A DNA stretch of 64,000 bases, from positions 186,001-250,000 of the forward strand of contig OZ246000.1 of assembly GCA_965230245.1 (NCBI GenBank), written 5' to 3'. Of the stretch, positions 53,019 through 61,229 are shown one piece after another. The notes under the pieces were generated by a model that worked only from the letters and a program-made list of their open reading frames with translations, had not been told where the DNA came from and did no database searches. Position 1 is the stretch's first letter. Each line of letters starts with the position of its first letter. The translations under genes were made by a program, and so were the position numbers. Source of the DNA: JAGNKE01 sp965230245. Lineage in GTDB: Bacteria > Pseudomonadota > Alphaproteobacteria > Micavibrionales > Micavibrionaceae.

Positions 53019-54205
53019 AATGAGTACTCCCCGTCACCACTAGCATCCCCTCCAATCTTGACATCCCCGTCAGGCACAATGTCATAATCGGAAGTCATAT
53101 CATCCTCAACCATCTTACGACCGCCAAGCGCACTCGAAGCGTAATCACCTTCACCGTCACCGCCGCCTTCATCATCGGTTGTTTTAAGAAGCGCCCGACG
53201 TGCCTCCTCTTTGTCAATAATTCCAGCTTCCAGAAGACTCTTAACAGCATCTTCCATCGTCACCATCCCGTAACGCGAACCAGTCTGCATCATGGAATAC
53301 ATCTGCGGAATTTGGTTCTCACGAATCAAGTTACGCACAGCACTGGTTCCAACCAGAATTTCGAACGCACCAACACGTCCTTTGCCGCCTGCACGACGCA
53401 AAAGAGTCTGCGCGATAACGCCTTGAATAGAACTGGAAAGCATCGCACGCACCATTTCCTTGTCCCCGCTCGGGAACACGTCAATAATACGGTCAATGGT
53501 CTTGGATGCAGAATTAGAGTGAAGTGTACCGAAAACAAGGTGACCTGTTTCAGCAGCCGTTAAGGCCAGAGAAATTGTTTCATGGTCACGCATCTCACCG
53601 ACCAGAATAACATCAGGGTCTTCACGCAAGGCACTCTTCAAGGCTTTTGCAAACGTCTTGGTGTCTGTCCCGACCTCGCGGTGGTTCACAAGCGACTTTT
53701 TAGACTGGTGAAAAAATTCAACCGGATCTTCAACAGTCAGAATGTGTTTGGCGTGATGCAGGTTAATATGGTTCACCATAGACGCCAGCGTTGTCGATTT
53801 ACCGGAACCTGTGGGGCCTGTAACAAGAATAATACCCTTTTCTAGTTCGGCAAAACGACGCATGACCGGTGGAAGATCAAGCTCTTCCATTGTCGGAATT
53901 TCTGTAGGAATCGTACGGAAAACAGCCGCCGCACCCAATCGGGTTGTAAACGCGTTTACACGAAAACGAGCCTTCTCGCCCAAAGCGATAGCAAAGTCGA
54001 GCTCCATGTTCTTTTCATATTCCGCGCGCTGGTCTTCAGCCATGATGGAATAGAGCATCGTACGAATATCATCACTGGCGAGCGCATCTGCCTTAACGCG
54101 CTTCATCTGTCCGCTGACGCGGATAATAGGAGGACTTCCGGCACTTAAATGAAGGTCCGAAGCATCATTCTGCATTGTAAACGCAAGCAATTGAGTGAGA
54201 TCCAA
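53015..54205 (-). CDS. pilT: PilT pilus retraction ATPase
   Basis: Motor that depolymerises pili and so powers twitching or retraction. Walker A GPTGSGKSTTLASMV, Walker B DVILVGEMRDHETISLAL, His box FGTLHSNSASKTIDRII and the hallmark AVRNLIREN motif are present. The start is TTG at 54205, supported by GGGAG seven bases upstream. The last 55 residues are an Asp/Gly/Ser-rich extension beyond normal PilT; they should be flexible. It overlaps pilU by 4 bases. Confidence 0.94.
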   Translation of the reverse strand: MDLTQLLAFTMQNDASDLHLSAGSPPIIRVSGQMKRVKADALASDDIRTMLYSIMAEDQRAEYEKNMELDFAIALGEKARFRVNAFTTRLGAAAVFRTIPTEIPTMEELDLPPVMRRFAELEKGIILVTGPTGSGKSTTLASMVNHINLHHAKHILTVEDPVEFFHQSKKSLVNHREVGTDTKTFAKALKSALREDPDVILVGEMRDHETISLALTAAETGHLVFGTLHSNSASKTIDRIIDVFPSGDKEMVRAMLSSSIQGVIAQTLLRRAGGKGRVGAFEILVGTSAVRNLIRENQIPQMYSMMQTGSRYGMVTMEDAVKSLLEAGIIDKEEARRALLKTTDDEGGGDGEGDYASSALGGRKMVEDDMTSDYDIVPDGDVKIGGDASGDGEYSF

Positions 54206-54304
54206 GGTGTTGCTCCCTTTGCTAATAGATACCCTGTGTAATTAGTTGTAACGCAACTTTATAAAAGGAAAGTAAAGATTCGGGTGTTTTCTCAACTTTA
54301 TTAT

Positions 54305-55069
54305 TCATGTCAGAACAGGTCCTTGCAACAAAAGAAGCGCATAAAGCGATGCAATCAGCGCAGGACCGAAAGGAAAAGGCTTCTGTTTCATAATAATACG
54401 CCAGAAAAGTGCCATAAACAGACCGATAGAACCGGTTAATATGAAAAAGAGAGGAAGATCATACAAACCCAGCCACAAGCCACAGACAAAGAAGAATTTA
54501 ACATCCCCTAACCCAAGCGCTTCCTTTTTCATCAAAACGGTTAGGACTAGCCTTAAAAAAGCGGAAAGAAGCACGTAGACGATTGCCCCGGCGAAATAAG
54601 GCACAAGTAACTCGGCCGCCCCTGAAAAAGCGTCAGTGGTCGAAAAATAGAAAATTCTGGCAAAACCGATACAAAAACAGACAAAAACAAGCTGGTTCGG
54701 CAGCAACATTTTCTGAAAATCAATAACTAGAAGCGCGGCAAGAAAAGGGATAAGAGCAATAATAAACAGAGCTTCGACACTCATACCGAAAACGACATAA
54801 ACGCCCAGAACAGCTATTGCAGTACCCAGCTCAATAGACGGATAAATCCAAGAAACTACTTGTCCGCAATGACGACACTTCCCGCCTGAAAACAGCCACG
54901 AAAAAAAAGGAACAAGGTCTAAAAATCCCAAATGTGTTTTGCAGGATGTGCAAGCCGAGCGCTTTGAAATCCAGTTTTGTTTTCTGGGAACTCTATAAGA
55001 TAAAGCGGTAGCGAAACTGCCGAGAACGAGCCCGACGAATACAAGGACGACAATTTCGGTATACAACAT
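54305..55069 (-). CDS. pilD: Prepilin peptidase / N-methyltransferase
   Basis: Inner-membrane aspartyl protease (A24) that cuts and N-methylates prepilins. The N-terminal methylase region has the four-cysteine zinc motif (CTSCKTHLG and CRHCGQV); catalytic aspartates lie in VIDFQKMLLPN and GLGDVKFFFVCG, the GxGD motif. About seven helices; length 254 is normal. The only visible substrate is the prepilin at 46188-46913. Confidence 0.94.
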   Translation of the reverse strand: MLYTEIVVLVFVGLVLGSFATALSYRVPRKQNWISKRSACTSCKTHLGFLDLVPFFSWLFSGGKCRHCGQVVSWIYPSIELGTAIAVLGVYVVFGMSVEALFIIALIPFLAALLVIDFQKMLLPNQLVFVCFCIGFARIFYFSTTDAFSGAAELLVPYFAGAIVYVLLSAFLRLVLTVLMKKEALGLGDVKFFFVCGLWLGLYDLPLFFILTGSIGLFMALFWRIIMKQKPFPFGPALIASLYALLLLQGPVLT

Positions 55070-55101
55070 AAGGCCACTCAGCTTAAAAAAGGCAACACCC
55101 G

Positions 55102-56046
55102 TTAACGGATATGGGCAAGCCTCTCGTAAACAGCTTCTCGCGGAATAGAGCGCCCGGCTCCATAAATGGTATCAACCTCTAAAGCACGCTCATAATAAGA
55201 GATCGCAGTTTTAGTTTCTCCCGCACGGTCTGCAATAACAGCCATATTGAAGATATGCGATGCATTGGAAGGCTCCATACTCGAAGCAATACCTAGATTT
55301 TTAATTGCTTCCCTGAAATTCCCCAGATTGGCTTCAGTAACAGCCAATTGCGCTACGATGCCGACATGTTCAGGATAATCCTGACGCAAGTCCTTAAGCT
55401 GACGCAAAGCGATGGCAGGATAACGCGTTGCCATAAGCCCCAGCATATTAACCTTAACTTCCGGATTTTCAGGGCTAAGATTAAGCAATTGCTGATACGT
55501 TTTCATCGCTTCATCAAAACGCCCGAGACTCTGCAAGGCAACAGCCTTACCCATCAAAACCCTTTGATCGCGCTTATTTTCCTCATACAGATTTTCAAAC
55601 ATATCGAGCGCGGAATCATGAAACCCTAATTTTAGCGCACGCTCAGCAGCAACCACCTGCGCCTGAACGGATTCTTTTCCCGGCCCCTTACGGACAATCA
55701 TATATTTCGATCCCGGCTCAAGCGCTGGATTAACTTTACGCGGGCCCTCACGTGACATCTCACCCTGAGGCACAAGGGCTTCCGCATCGAAGAAATCATC
55801 ATCGTCAGGAGAAACCGCAGACGGCCCCGCAATACTCGGCGCGTCTTCCTCAGCAGTAAACATCTCATCACTGATATTCGTTGCACCCAGTTCCTCATCA
55901 GAGGGCTCATCGGCCATCCCCTCTTCAACAACGATAGGCTCGGACTGAGCCCCCGCGTCCTTCGGAACGAAAACACAGGTGACCGAAAAAATACTGGCTA
56001 GCAAAACAAAACGTATTGTAAGGCGGCGTAAAGATAACTCTGACAT
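55102..56046 (-). CDS. Secreted TPR protein of the pilus locus (MshN-like position)
   Basis: An N-terminal signal or anchor (FVLLASIFSVTCVFVPKDAGA) is followed by a Glu/Asp/Pro-rich disordered region (residues 35-120) and four to five tetratricopeptide repeats (DSALDMFENLYEENKRDQRVLMGKAVALQSLGRFDEAM in outline; ASHIFNMAVIADRAGETKTAISYYERAL). No enzymatic motif. In MSHA-type loci this slot holds MshN, also a TPR protein. It lies between the ABC ATPase and pilD genes on the same strand; the periplasmic TPR domain may bind the secretin or peptidoglycan. Confidence 0.8.
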   Translation of the reverse strand: MSELSLRRLTIRFVLLASIFSVTCVFVPKDAGAQSEPIVVEEGMADEPSDEELGATNISDEMFTAEEDAPSIAGPSAVSPDDDDFFDAEALVPQGEMSREGPRKVNPALEPGSKYMIVRKGPGKESVQAQVVAAERALKLGFHDSALDMFENLYEENKRDQRVLMGKAVALQSLGRFDEAMKTYQQLLNLSPENPEVKVNMLGLMATRYPAIALRQLKDLRQDYPEHVGIVAQLAVTEANLGNFREAIKNLGIASSMEPSNASHIFNMAVIADRAGETKTAISYYERALEVDTIYGAGRSIPREAVYERLAHIR

Positions 56047-56128
56047 TTTTAATTACTCATATTGCTGCAGAAAGATAGATAAGGATGGTAAATAGAGGAC
56101 AAGCCGCTGACGACTTACATTAGTTATA

Positions 56129-56866
56129 TCACGCTACATCTTTTTTCTCAATATACTCAAGAAAGGCTTGTTCAAGATTTTTTGCCTTTGTTGAAGCCTT
56201 TAGCTCGGATGGCGTACCTATAAACTGAATATCGGAATCATGTAAAACGGCAACACGGTCACAAATCTCATCCATGTCGGCCAAAATGTGTGAACTAAGA
56301 AAAATCGTCCGGTCCTGATGTTTCACATTATTGATCATCTTCTTAACCAAGGCGCGCGCCCGCGGATCAAGCCCGCTCATCGGCTCATCCAGAATAAACA
56401 GAGAGCATCCTGTAAGTAACGTGCCCATAATCCCGAGCTTCTGACGCATCCCCTTGGAATACGTATGAACCTGCCTGTTCAGCGCATCCGTGTCCAGCGC
56501 CAAGCTCTCGGCGGCCCCCCTGATCTCGTCCTCACTCAAAGAGCGACCGTAGAGCTTCAAGCAAAACTGAACAAACTCCATACCCTTTAAAAACCAGGGC
56601 GGCTCGAATTTCTCAGGCAGATAAGAAAACTTTGACTTGCTGATCTGGCTGCTTTTAGGCTCTCCGAAGATTGAAATCTGCCCCTTATCCTGCTCACGAA
56701 GACCGAGAATGCACTTAATCATCGTGGTCTTTCCGGCACCGTTAAGCCCCATAAGCCCAAATGTTTCTCCGGAACGCACCTCAAGACTAATATCTTTAAG
56801 AACATCCTTTGTGCCAAAAGAAACACAAAGGTCGTTAATACCAAGACAAGTTTTATCTGTGCTCAT
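56129..56866 (-). CDS. ABC transporter ATP-binding protein of the pilus locus
   Basis: Stand-alone ATPase with Walker A GLNGAGKTTM, Q loop region YLPEKFEPPWFL, signature YSKGMRQKLGIM, Walker B LFILDEPMSGLDPRA and switch His in IFLSSHILADMDEIC. It is of the GldA/NodI/CcmA-like ABC-2 class that pairs with separate permeases; the permease at 48985-49767 in the same cluster is the likely partner. Start set at the ATG at 56866; a TTG at 56881 is possible. It lies between the MshK-like and TPR genes. Confidence 0.9.
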   Translation of the reverse strand: MSTDKTCLGINDLCVSFGTKDVLKDISLEVRSGETFGLMGLNGAGKTTMIKCILGLREQDKGQISIFGEPKSSQISKSKFSYLPEKFEPPWFLKGMEFVQFCLKLYGRSLSEDEIRGAAESLALDTDALNRQVHTYSKGMRQKLGIMGTLLTGCSLFILDEPMSGLDPRARALVKKMINNVKHQDRTIFLSSHILADMDEICDRVAVLHDSDIQFIGTPSELKASTKAKNLEQAFLEYIEKKDVA

Positions 56867-56895
56867 AATAACTTTACTCAAGTGCGTAAGAAGGA

Positions 56896-57612
56896 TCAGC
56901 CTGGAAGGAAGATACGCGTATCAAGATTAAAACGCTGATGCGGTCTAAGACGGATCGGAAAAATCTGCTCTGTGTAAGGGTCAAGCCACTTCACTTCGAT
57001 GTACTTCTTGAAAACGCGAAGCTCCATGACTTCTTCAGGAATAGCGTTCGGCGTAATACGCAAACCGTTTAACCATATAATCCAGTCATCCTCTCCGTGG
57101 TAAAGAATACCGCTAAGCATCAAATCACGATTGTCCGGCTTGGTTTTATTAACGTTAAGCTTATCAAGATCCTGCTGTCGCACACCACGCACGCTTCCGC
57201 GCGCACGCTTGGCATCTGTGATCAATTCATGCTGCCAATATGTAAAAAACAATGACGGAATTTTGTCAGGATTAAACGGCGATTGATCGTCTTCCTCTTT
57301 TTTCTTCTGAACAGACTCAGGCGTGATATCAGATTGAACCGGCTCTTTATTCCGCTCAAGCATTTCCTCAAATTCTTTTTCGATATCTGTCATAGGGCCG
57401 TCAACAGCACCTTGATCCATCGGCGGCACACCGGCAGCCTCAACCTCGGTACTGCCTTCGACAGTGCCATAATCGTCATTTAAAATTTGTGCGGATGCCC
57501 CGAAAGGTATTGCAAGAAAAGCTGCAAAAGCGCAAGACAGCACAAAATATGATGTACCTTTAAAGATACGGGCAGTAACAAATGAACGATGTGCGCCTCT
57601 CGTCATGAACAT
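56896..57612 (-). CDS. Periplasmic protein of the pilus locus (MshK/PilP position)
   Basis: N-terminal signal or anchor (YFVLSCAFAAFLAIPFGASA), a charged disordered segment, and a C-terminal beta-rich region (LMLSGILYHGEDDWIIWLNGLRITPNAIPEEVMEL in outline) resembling the small domains of GspC/PilP/MshK, which read xGILxxGxxxxxxING. Identity is by position and fold pattern, not by recognised sequence similarity. The TAATG junction with the PilO/MshJ-like gene shows tight coupling. Confidence 0.75.
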   Translation of the reverse strand: MFMTRGAHRSFVTARIFKGTSYFVLSCAFAAFLAIPFGASAQILNDDYGTVEGSTEVEAAGVPPMDQGAVDGPMTDIEKEFEEMLERNKEPVQSDITPESVQKKKEEDDQSPFNPDKIPSLFFTYWQHELITDAKRARGSVRGVRQQDLDKLNVNKTKPDNRDLMLSGILYHGEDDWIIWLNGLRITPNAIPEEVMELRVFKKYIEVKWLDPYTEQIFPIRLRPHQRFNLDTRIFLPG

Positions 57613-58250
57613 TATTTTTCCTCAACAATAATCTGTGATTCGGGGATCATCGTACGCCACGACAATTCTACATTTGCAGTGACGAGAACAGGGTTTGCCT
57701 TGGTCGCTATCGCACGCAAAACCGGCCCGGATATATCACTCGTGCGCCTGATGCTTATTTTATCGACAGATAAATGCCCCGGATATTTTTTCTCAAGAAT
57801 AAACATATAACGATAAATATCTAAATCATCATAGGACTGTATTTGAAGCAAAACAGGGCTGACAAGAAGCTTATATTTAGATTTCTTCGCTTCGTCATTT
57901 TCTTCAATACGCCCCGGGCTGATCTTTGCTCTGGCAGAAATAACTTTGGACTCAGCCTGTATGTCATTCAAAATATTCTTGGCAACACTTCTGATCTGCG
58001 CCTTGAAAAATCCATCTTGTTTGAGAAGATTGAACGCATCCTGCTGCTCACCTAATTGCTCGAATTCGATTTGCATACGGTCAATATCTGCTTGCTTGCT
58101 CTGGTTAGAACTCCGCAAAACCCTTAAGTCTCTGGCAAGTTTCGTTTCCTGCGGGATAAGATAAAGATAAATACCTGCGGCAAGCAAAAGATTGACCAGA
58201 ACAAGTACGGCAAGAATAATGATCCTTTGTATACCAATAACTTTAATCAT
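57612..58250 (-). CDS. PilO/MshJ-like inner-membrane pilus assembly protein
   Basis: A 212-residue protein with one N-terminal helix (IIILAVLVLVNLLLAAGIYLYL), a coiled-coil stretch (residues 35-75), and a ferredoxin-like C-terminal domain. This is the PilO/GspM plan. It is coupled at both ends: ATGA with the PilM/N-like gene and TAATG with the MshK-like gene. It forms the alignment complex with these neighbours. Confidence 0.82.
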   Translation of the reverse strand: MIKVIGIQRIIILAVLVLVNLLLAAGIYLYLIPQETKLARDLRVLRSSNQSKQADIDRMQIEFEQLGEQQDAFNLLKQDGFFKAQIRSVAKNILNDIQAESKVISARAKISPGRIEENDEAKKSKYKLLVSPVLLQIQSYDDLDIYRYMFILEKKYPGHLSVDKISIRRTSDISGPVLRAIATKANPVLVTANVELSWRTMIPESQIIVEEK

Positions 58251-59842
58251 ATCTCAGGCCCCTCAATTTTAATCTCTGCAATAAAATCGGCCTTTTTAGC
58301 GTCGCCTGCAGTCTCGCCTGTCTGGACAACGATCTCATCGACATATTCGTAATCTTCAAGCTTCTTTGTCACCTTAACAACATGATTGGGCATAATGGTC
58401 TGCAAACGCGCCTGCAGCTGATCGACCTCTTCATTGCCTTTCTCGGGATCAGTCGTGCTGGGGAACGTCATCCGCATTGTGGCCTCGAATAAAGGCACCT
58501 TGGGAACTTCCTTCATGCGCCAGTTCTTTTGTGGCGGCTCACCACGCTGAATATCAATCACATCGATACGCATCTCCGTGCCGAGCGCCAAACCGATGTT
58601 GTAGAAAAGATCCAGACTCTTGATATTTTTTTCTTCAAGCTGATTATGGACGGCCAGGGCACTTTGAATCAGCTCAATATCAAAACCGAGATCCTTCTTA
58701 CGCTGAACCTCTTTATTGTAACGCAACTCCAAATCCTGTTTCCGATTATTTTCGTCTTCGATACCCTGACTATTTTCACTGTAAGACGCATAATAGGTAA
58801 AGAGTTGATAAGCCTGAAAGGCAGCCCCCAACAAAAGCAAAATGGAAGCAATAACGGCAATTTGCCTTGGCCTTGAAACCTTGTCGATCTCTCTTGCCTT
58901 CATCGGCAGTGTAAAGCTGGCCTTTCTGCCGCCCCATGCAATATGAAGGATATCCGCACGGTTTAAAGACTCCTGCCGTCCGAGTGACATTTTCAAATGA
59001 CTGGCGGCCTCTTGTGATGTCAGGGAATAGAAATTACATGGAACATCAATAAGCTCTTCCATCATTTCACCGACAGAAGGGTTGGCGATCAGAATAATAT
59101 TCAGCCCGTCGGTAGCATCAAAGCCAAAACGCCCGAGATAACTCATCGTAGCCTTGAATTCCTGATGGATATCATTGATCCACCTGACAGGATCATCGTC
59201 ATTATCTGAGATAGGCGTCATACGAGTAAGAGCCAGTTCACCATCTTTCGTAACAATCTGACGCAAACCGCCGTTCTGATGCTGCCCAATAAAAATCGTC
59301 CATTTCGCTTTGTCCTTACCGCCTGCCAACTTGCCCGCAAGCTGCTTGATCATAGTCGCGGATTCAACGGGCAGAAGACAGAAACCGACAATAGGTGCAA
59401 GCGACCTGCGCGCTGCGCCCATCGTCTTCTTGAATGGCTCGGAATCAGGAACCGCGGCAAAGATATAAACACTTCCGGCCAGCCCTTTACCACCCTTACC
59501 TGACTTTGCATACTTCTCTTTTAAAGGCAAAGCAGCACGCACCGGGTAGTTTGGAAATGCCACCATCAACTTACGCTGAAGCACATTCTGCTTATCAAGA
59601 ACACTGACTTTGGGAACACGCTCTTTACGATAGTGCTGCTCGACCATGTCATTGAGAATAAGAACAGGCTTTCCGCCGCAATCTTTAGAAATAATCGTCG
59701 CGACATTGGATTCAAAGTTTTCGACATTCCAAGGAACAGTCTCAACGTGTTTAACGCCACGGGCTGTTGTACTGTATATATAAAGTGCCTCGTCGGAAAT
59801 TAGCAAAACTGTGCGGGACGGGGCTAAAAAAGAAAGCGACAT
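58247..59842 (-). CDS. PilM-PilN (GspL-like) fusion, pilus alignment complex
   Basis: The 531-residue chain combines two normally separate parts. Residues 1 to about 330 form an actin-like cytoplasmic domain (LLISDEALYIYS, FAAVPDSEPFKKTM, GFCLLPVESATMIKQL, KWTIFIGQHQNGGLR). A single helix at 335-360 (AVIASILLLLGAAFQAYQLF) is followed by a coiled coil and a PilN-like periplasmic domain with LFYNIGLALGTEMRIDVI. This is how GspL and MshI/MshM-like proteins are built. ATGA overlap with the PilO-like gene supports cotranslation. Confidence 0.82.
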   Translation of the reverse strand: MSLSFLAPSRTVLLISDEALYIYSTTARGVKHVETVPWNVENFESNVATIISKDCGGKPVLILNDMVEQHYRKERVPKVSVLDKQNVLQRKLMVAFPNYPVRAALPLKEKYAKSGKGGKGLAGSVYIFAAVPDSEPFKKTMGAARRSLAPIVGFCLLPVESATMIKQLAGKLAGGKDKAKWTIFIGQHQNGGLRQIVTKDGELALTRMTPISDNDDDPVRWINDIHQEFKATMSYLGRFGFDATDGLNIILIANPSVGEMMEELIDVPCNFYSLTSQEAASHLKMSLGRQESLNRADILHIAWGGRKASFTLPMKAREIDKVSRPRQIAVIASILLLLGAAFQAYQLFTYYASYSENSQGIEDENNRKQDLELRYNKEVQRKKDLGFDIELIQSALAVHNQLEEKNIKSLDLFYNIGLALGTEMRIDVIDIQRGEPPQKNWRMKEVPKVPLFEATMRMTFPSTTDPEKGNEEVDQLQARLQTIMPNHVVKVTKKLEDYEYVDEIVVQTGETAGDAKKADFIAEIKIEGPEI

Positions 59843-59874
59843 AATAATACTACTCTAACATAAGAAATCTTAGG

Positions 59875-61203
59875 CTATGAAATCTGATCCATCATATTTC
59901 CAAGGTTCATATAGATCGGTCCGAGCGAACCAGCGGCAATCCAGACAATCACCAACGCCAGTATACACGTTAATGTCGGTTGAATCAGCTCAATTAAGCC
60001 ATCAATCGCTTCATCCACATCTTTTGTGTAAAACGCAGAAACCTGATCAAGGACCTCTGCAAGCTTCCCGGACTCTTCACCGATCTTAACCATACGGACA
60101 ACCATACTCGGGAATTCACCGGATGCGTTAAACGAGTCAGATAAAGGACTACCGCTCTTTACATAGGTTTCAACACCTTCCATCGCCTCAACAAGAACAA
60201 GGTTGCTAACCGTATTTCTGGCCGACTTCAAAGCATTAAGAACATCGATTCCGCTGGCAAAAAGTGCGGCAAAAGTCTGTGAATAACGTGCGATCGTAAT
60301 CTTGCGGATAAGAGGCCCTGCTACCGGCATATTCAAATACATCGAATCAATTTGATAGGCAATCTCATCCGACATCCGCCGAATCATCATAAATAACGTG
60401 ATCGTAAGAACCGGTACGGCAATAACAATATAGCCGCCGTAAATACTCAGACCAAAAATCGAAAATTGCGGCTGAACAAAGAAATTAGATGTATTGATCA
60501 GTGCAACAGAATACCAAGGCAACTCAATATCCAAGTAACGCAAGAAACCGACAATCTGCGGCACCACGTAACTCATCATAAAGATAATCGTAAACAGAAC
60601 CACAAAGGTAACGATGATCGGATACCGTGTTGCCTTTTTGATTTTGGATTGCATCTCGTCAACCCATTTCAAAAACTTTTCAAGCTGGGAATAAGAAGAG
60701 GTCAAATCCCCTGTATCTTCACCCGCCGCAATCAGAGAGATATACAGCGGCTTGAACACTTTCGGATGCTTTTCCATCGCTTCGGATAACGCCGCACCGT
60801 CACGAACATCTCTGTGAATCTCACTGAGAATGTCACGCATCATATCATTACTGGTCGCATCACGGATATCCGCAAGCGCATCGAGCAAAGGCACACCTGC
60901 GCCCTGCATCTGCTGCAAGGAGACAAAGAGCTGAATAAGATCACGGATTTTAATGCGGGACAAAGAAATACCGGGAATCTTCATCCCCTTCTTTGCAAGC
61001 GAAGAGCATTGAATCAACTCAAGGCCAGCGGTCTGAAGCTGATTATACAAATCCACTTCACTGCGCGCGGACAACGTCCCCCTAACGGGACGCCCTTTAG
61101 CGTTTATCGCTCTGTACTTATAGCGTTCGATGGCTTTACCCTCGATGTTTCTTAAAAAACTTTGCCCATTTCCAGTTACTAAAATACGCAAAAAAAGTTT
61201 CAA
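59875..61203 (-). CDS. pilC: PilC/GspF platform protein (MshG-like)
   Basis: Inner-membrane base of the pilus machine. Two GspF domains, each with LFASGIDVLNALKSARN/LQQMQGAGVPLLDAL-type motifs, and three membrane helices (YPIIVTFVVLFTIIFMMSYVV, GGYIVIAVPVLTITLFMM, LTCILALVIVWIAAGSLG). The start is unclear: no ATG is in frame, the TTG at 61203 has no ribosome site and adds 24 residues, while an ATC codon at 61131 sits seven bases after GAGGG and would give the standard GspF N-terminus (ERYKYRAINAKG). The latter implies an unusual AUC start or a mutated ATG. Follows pilB by 26 bases. Confidence 0.92.
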   Translation of the reverse strand: MKLFLRILVTGNGQSFLRNIEGKAIERYKYRAINAKGRPVRGTLSARSEVDLYNQLQTAGLELIQCSSLAKKGMKIPGISLSRIKIRDLIQLFVSLQQMQGAGVPLLDALADIRDATSNDMMRDILSEIHRDVRDGAALSEAMEKHPKVFKPLYISLIAAGEDTGDLTSSYSQLEKFLKWVDEMQSKIKKATRYPIIVTFVVLFTIIFMMSYVVPQIVGFLRYLDIELPWYSVALINTSNFFVQPQFSIFGLSIYGGYIVIAVPVLTITLFMMIRRMSDEIAYQIDSMYLNMPVAGPLIRKITIARYSQTFAALFASGIDVLNALKSARNTVSNLVLVEAMEGVETYVKSGSPLSDSFNASGEFPSMVVRMVKIGEESGKLAEVLDQVSAFYTKDVDEAIDGLIELIQPTLTCILALVIVWIAAGSLGPIYMNLGNMMDQIS

Positions 61204-61229
61204 GAATATGAAGATTTATTGGTAAGAGA

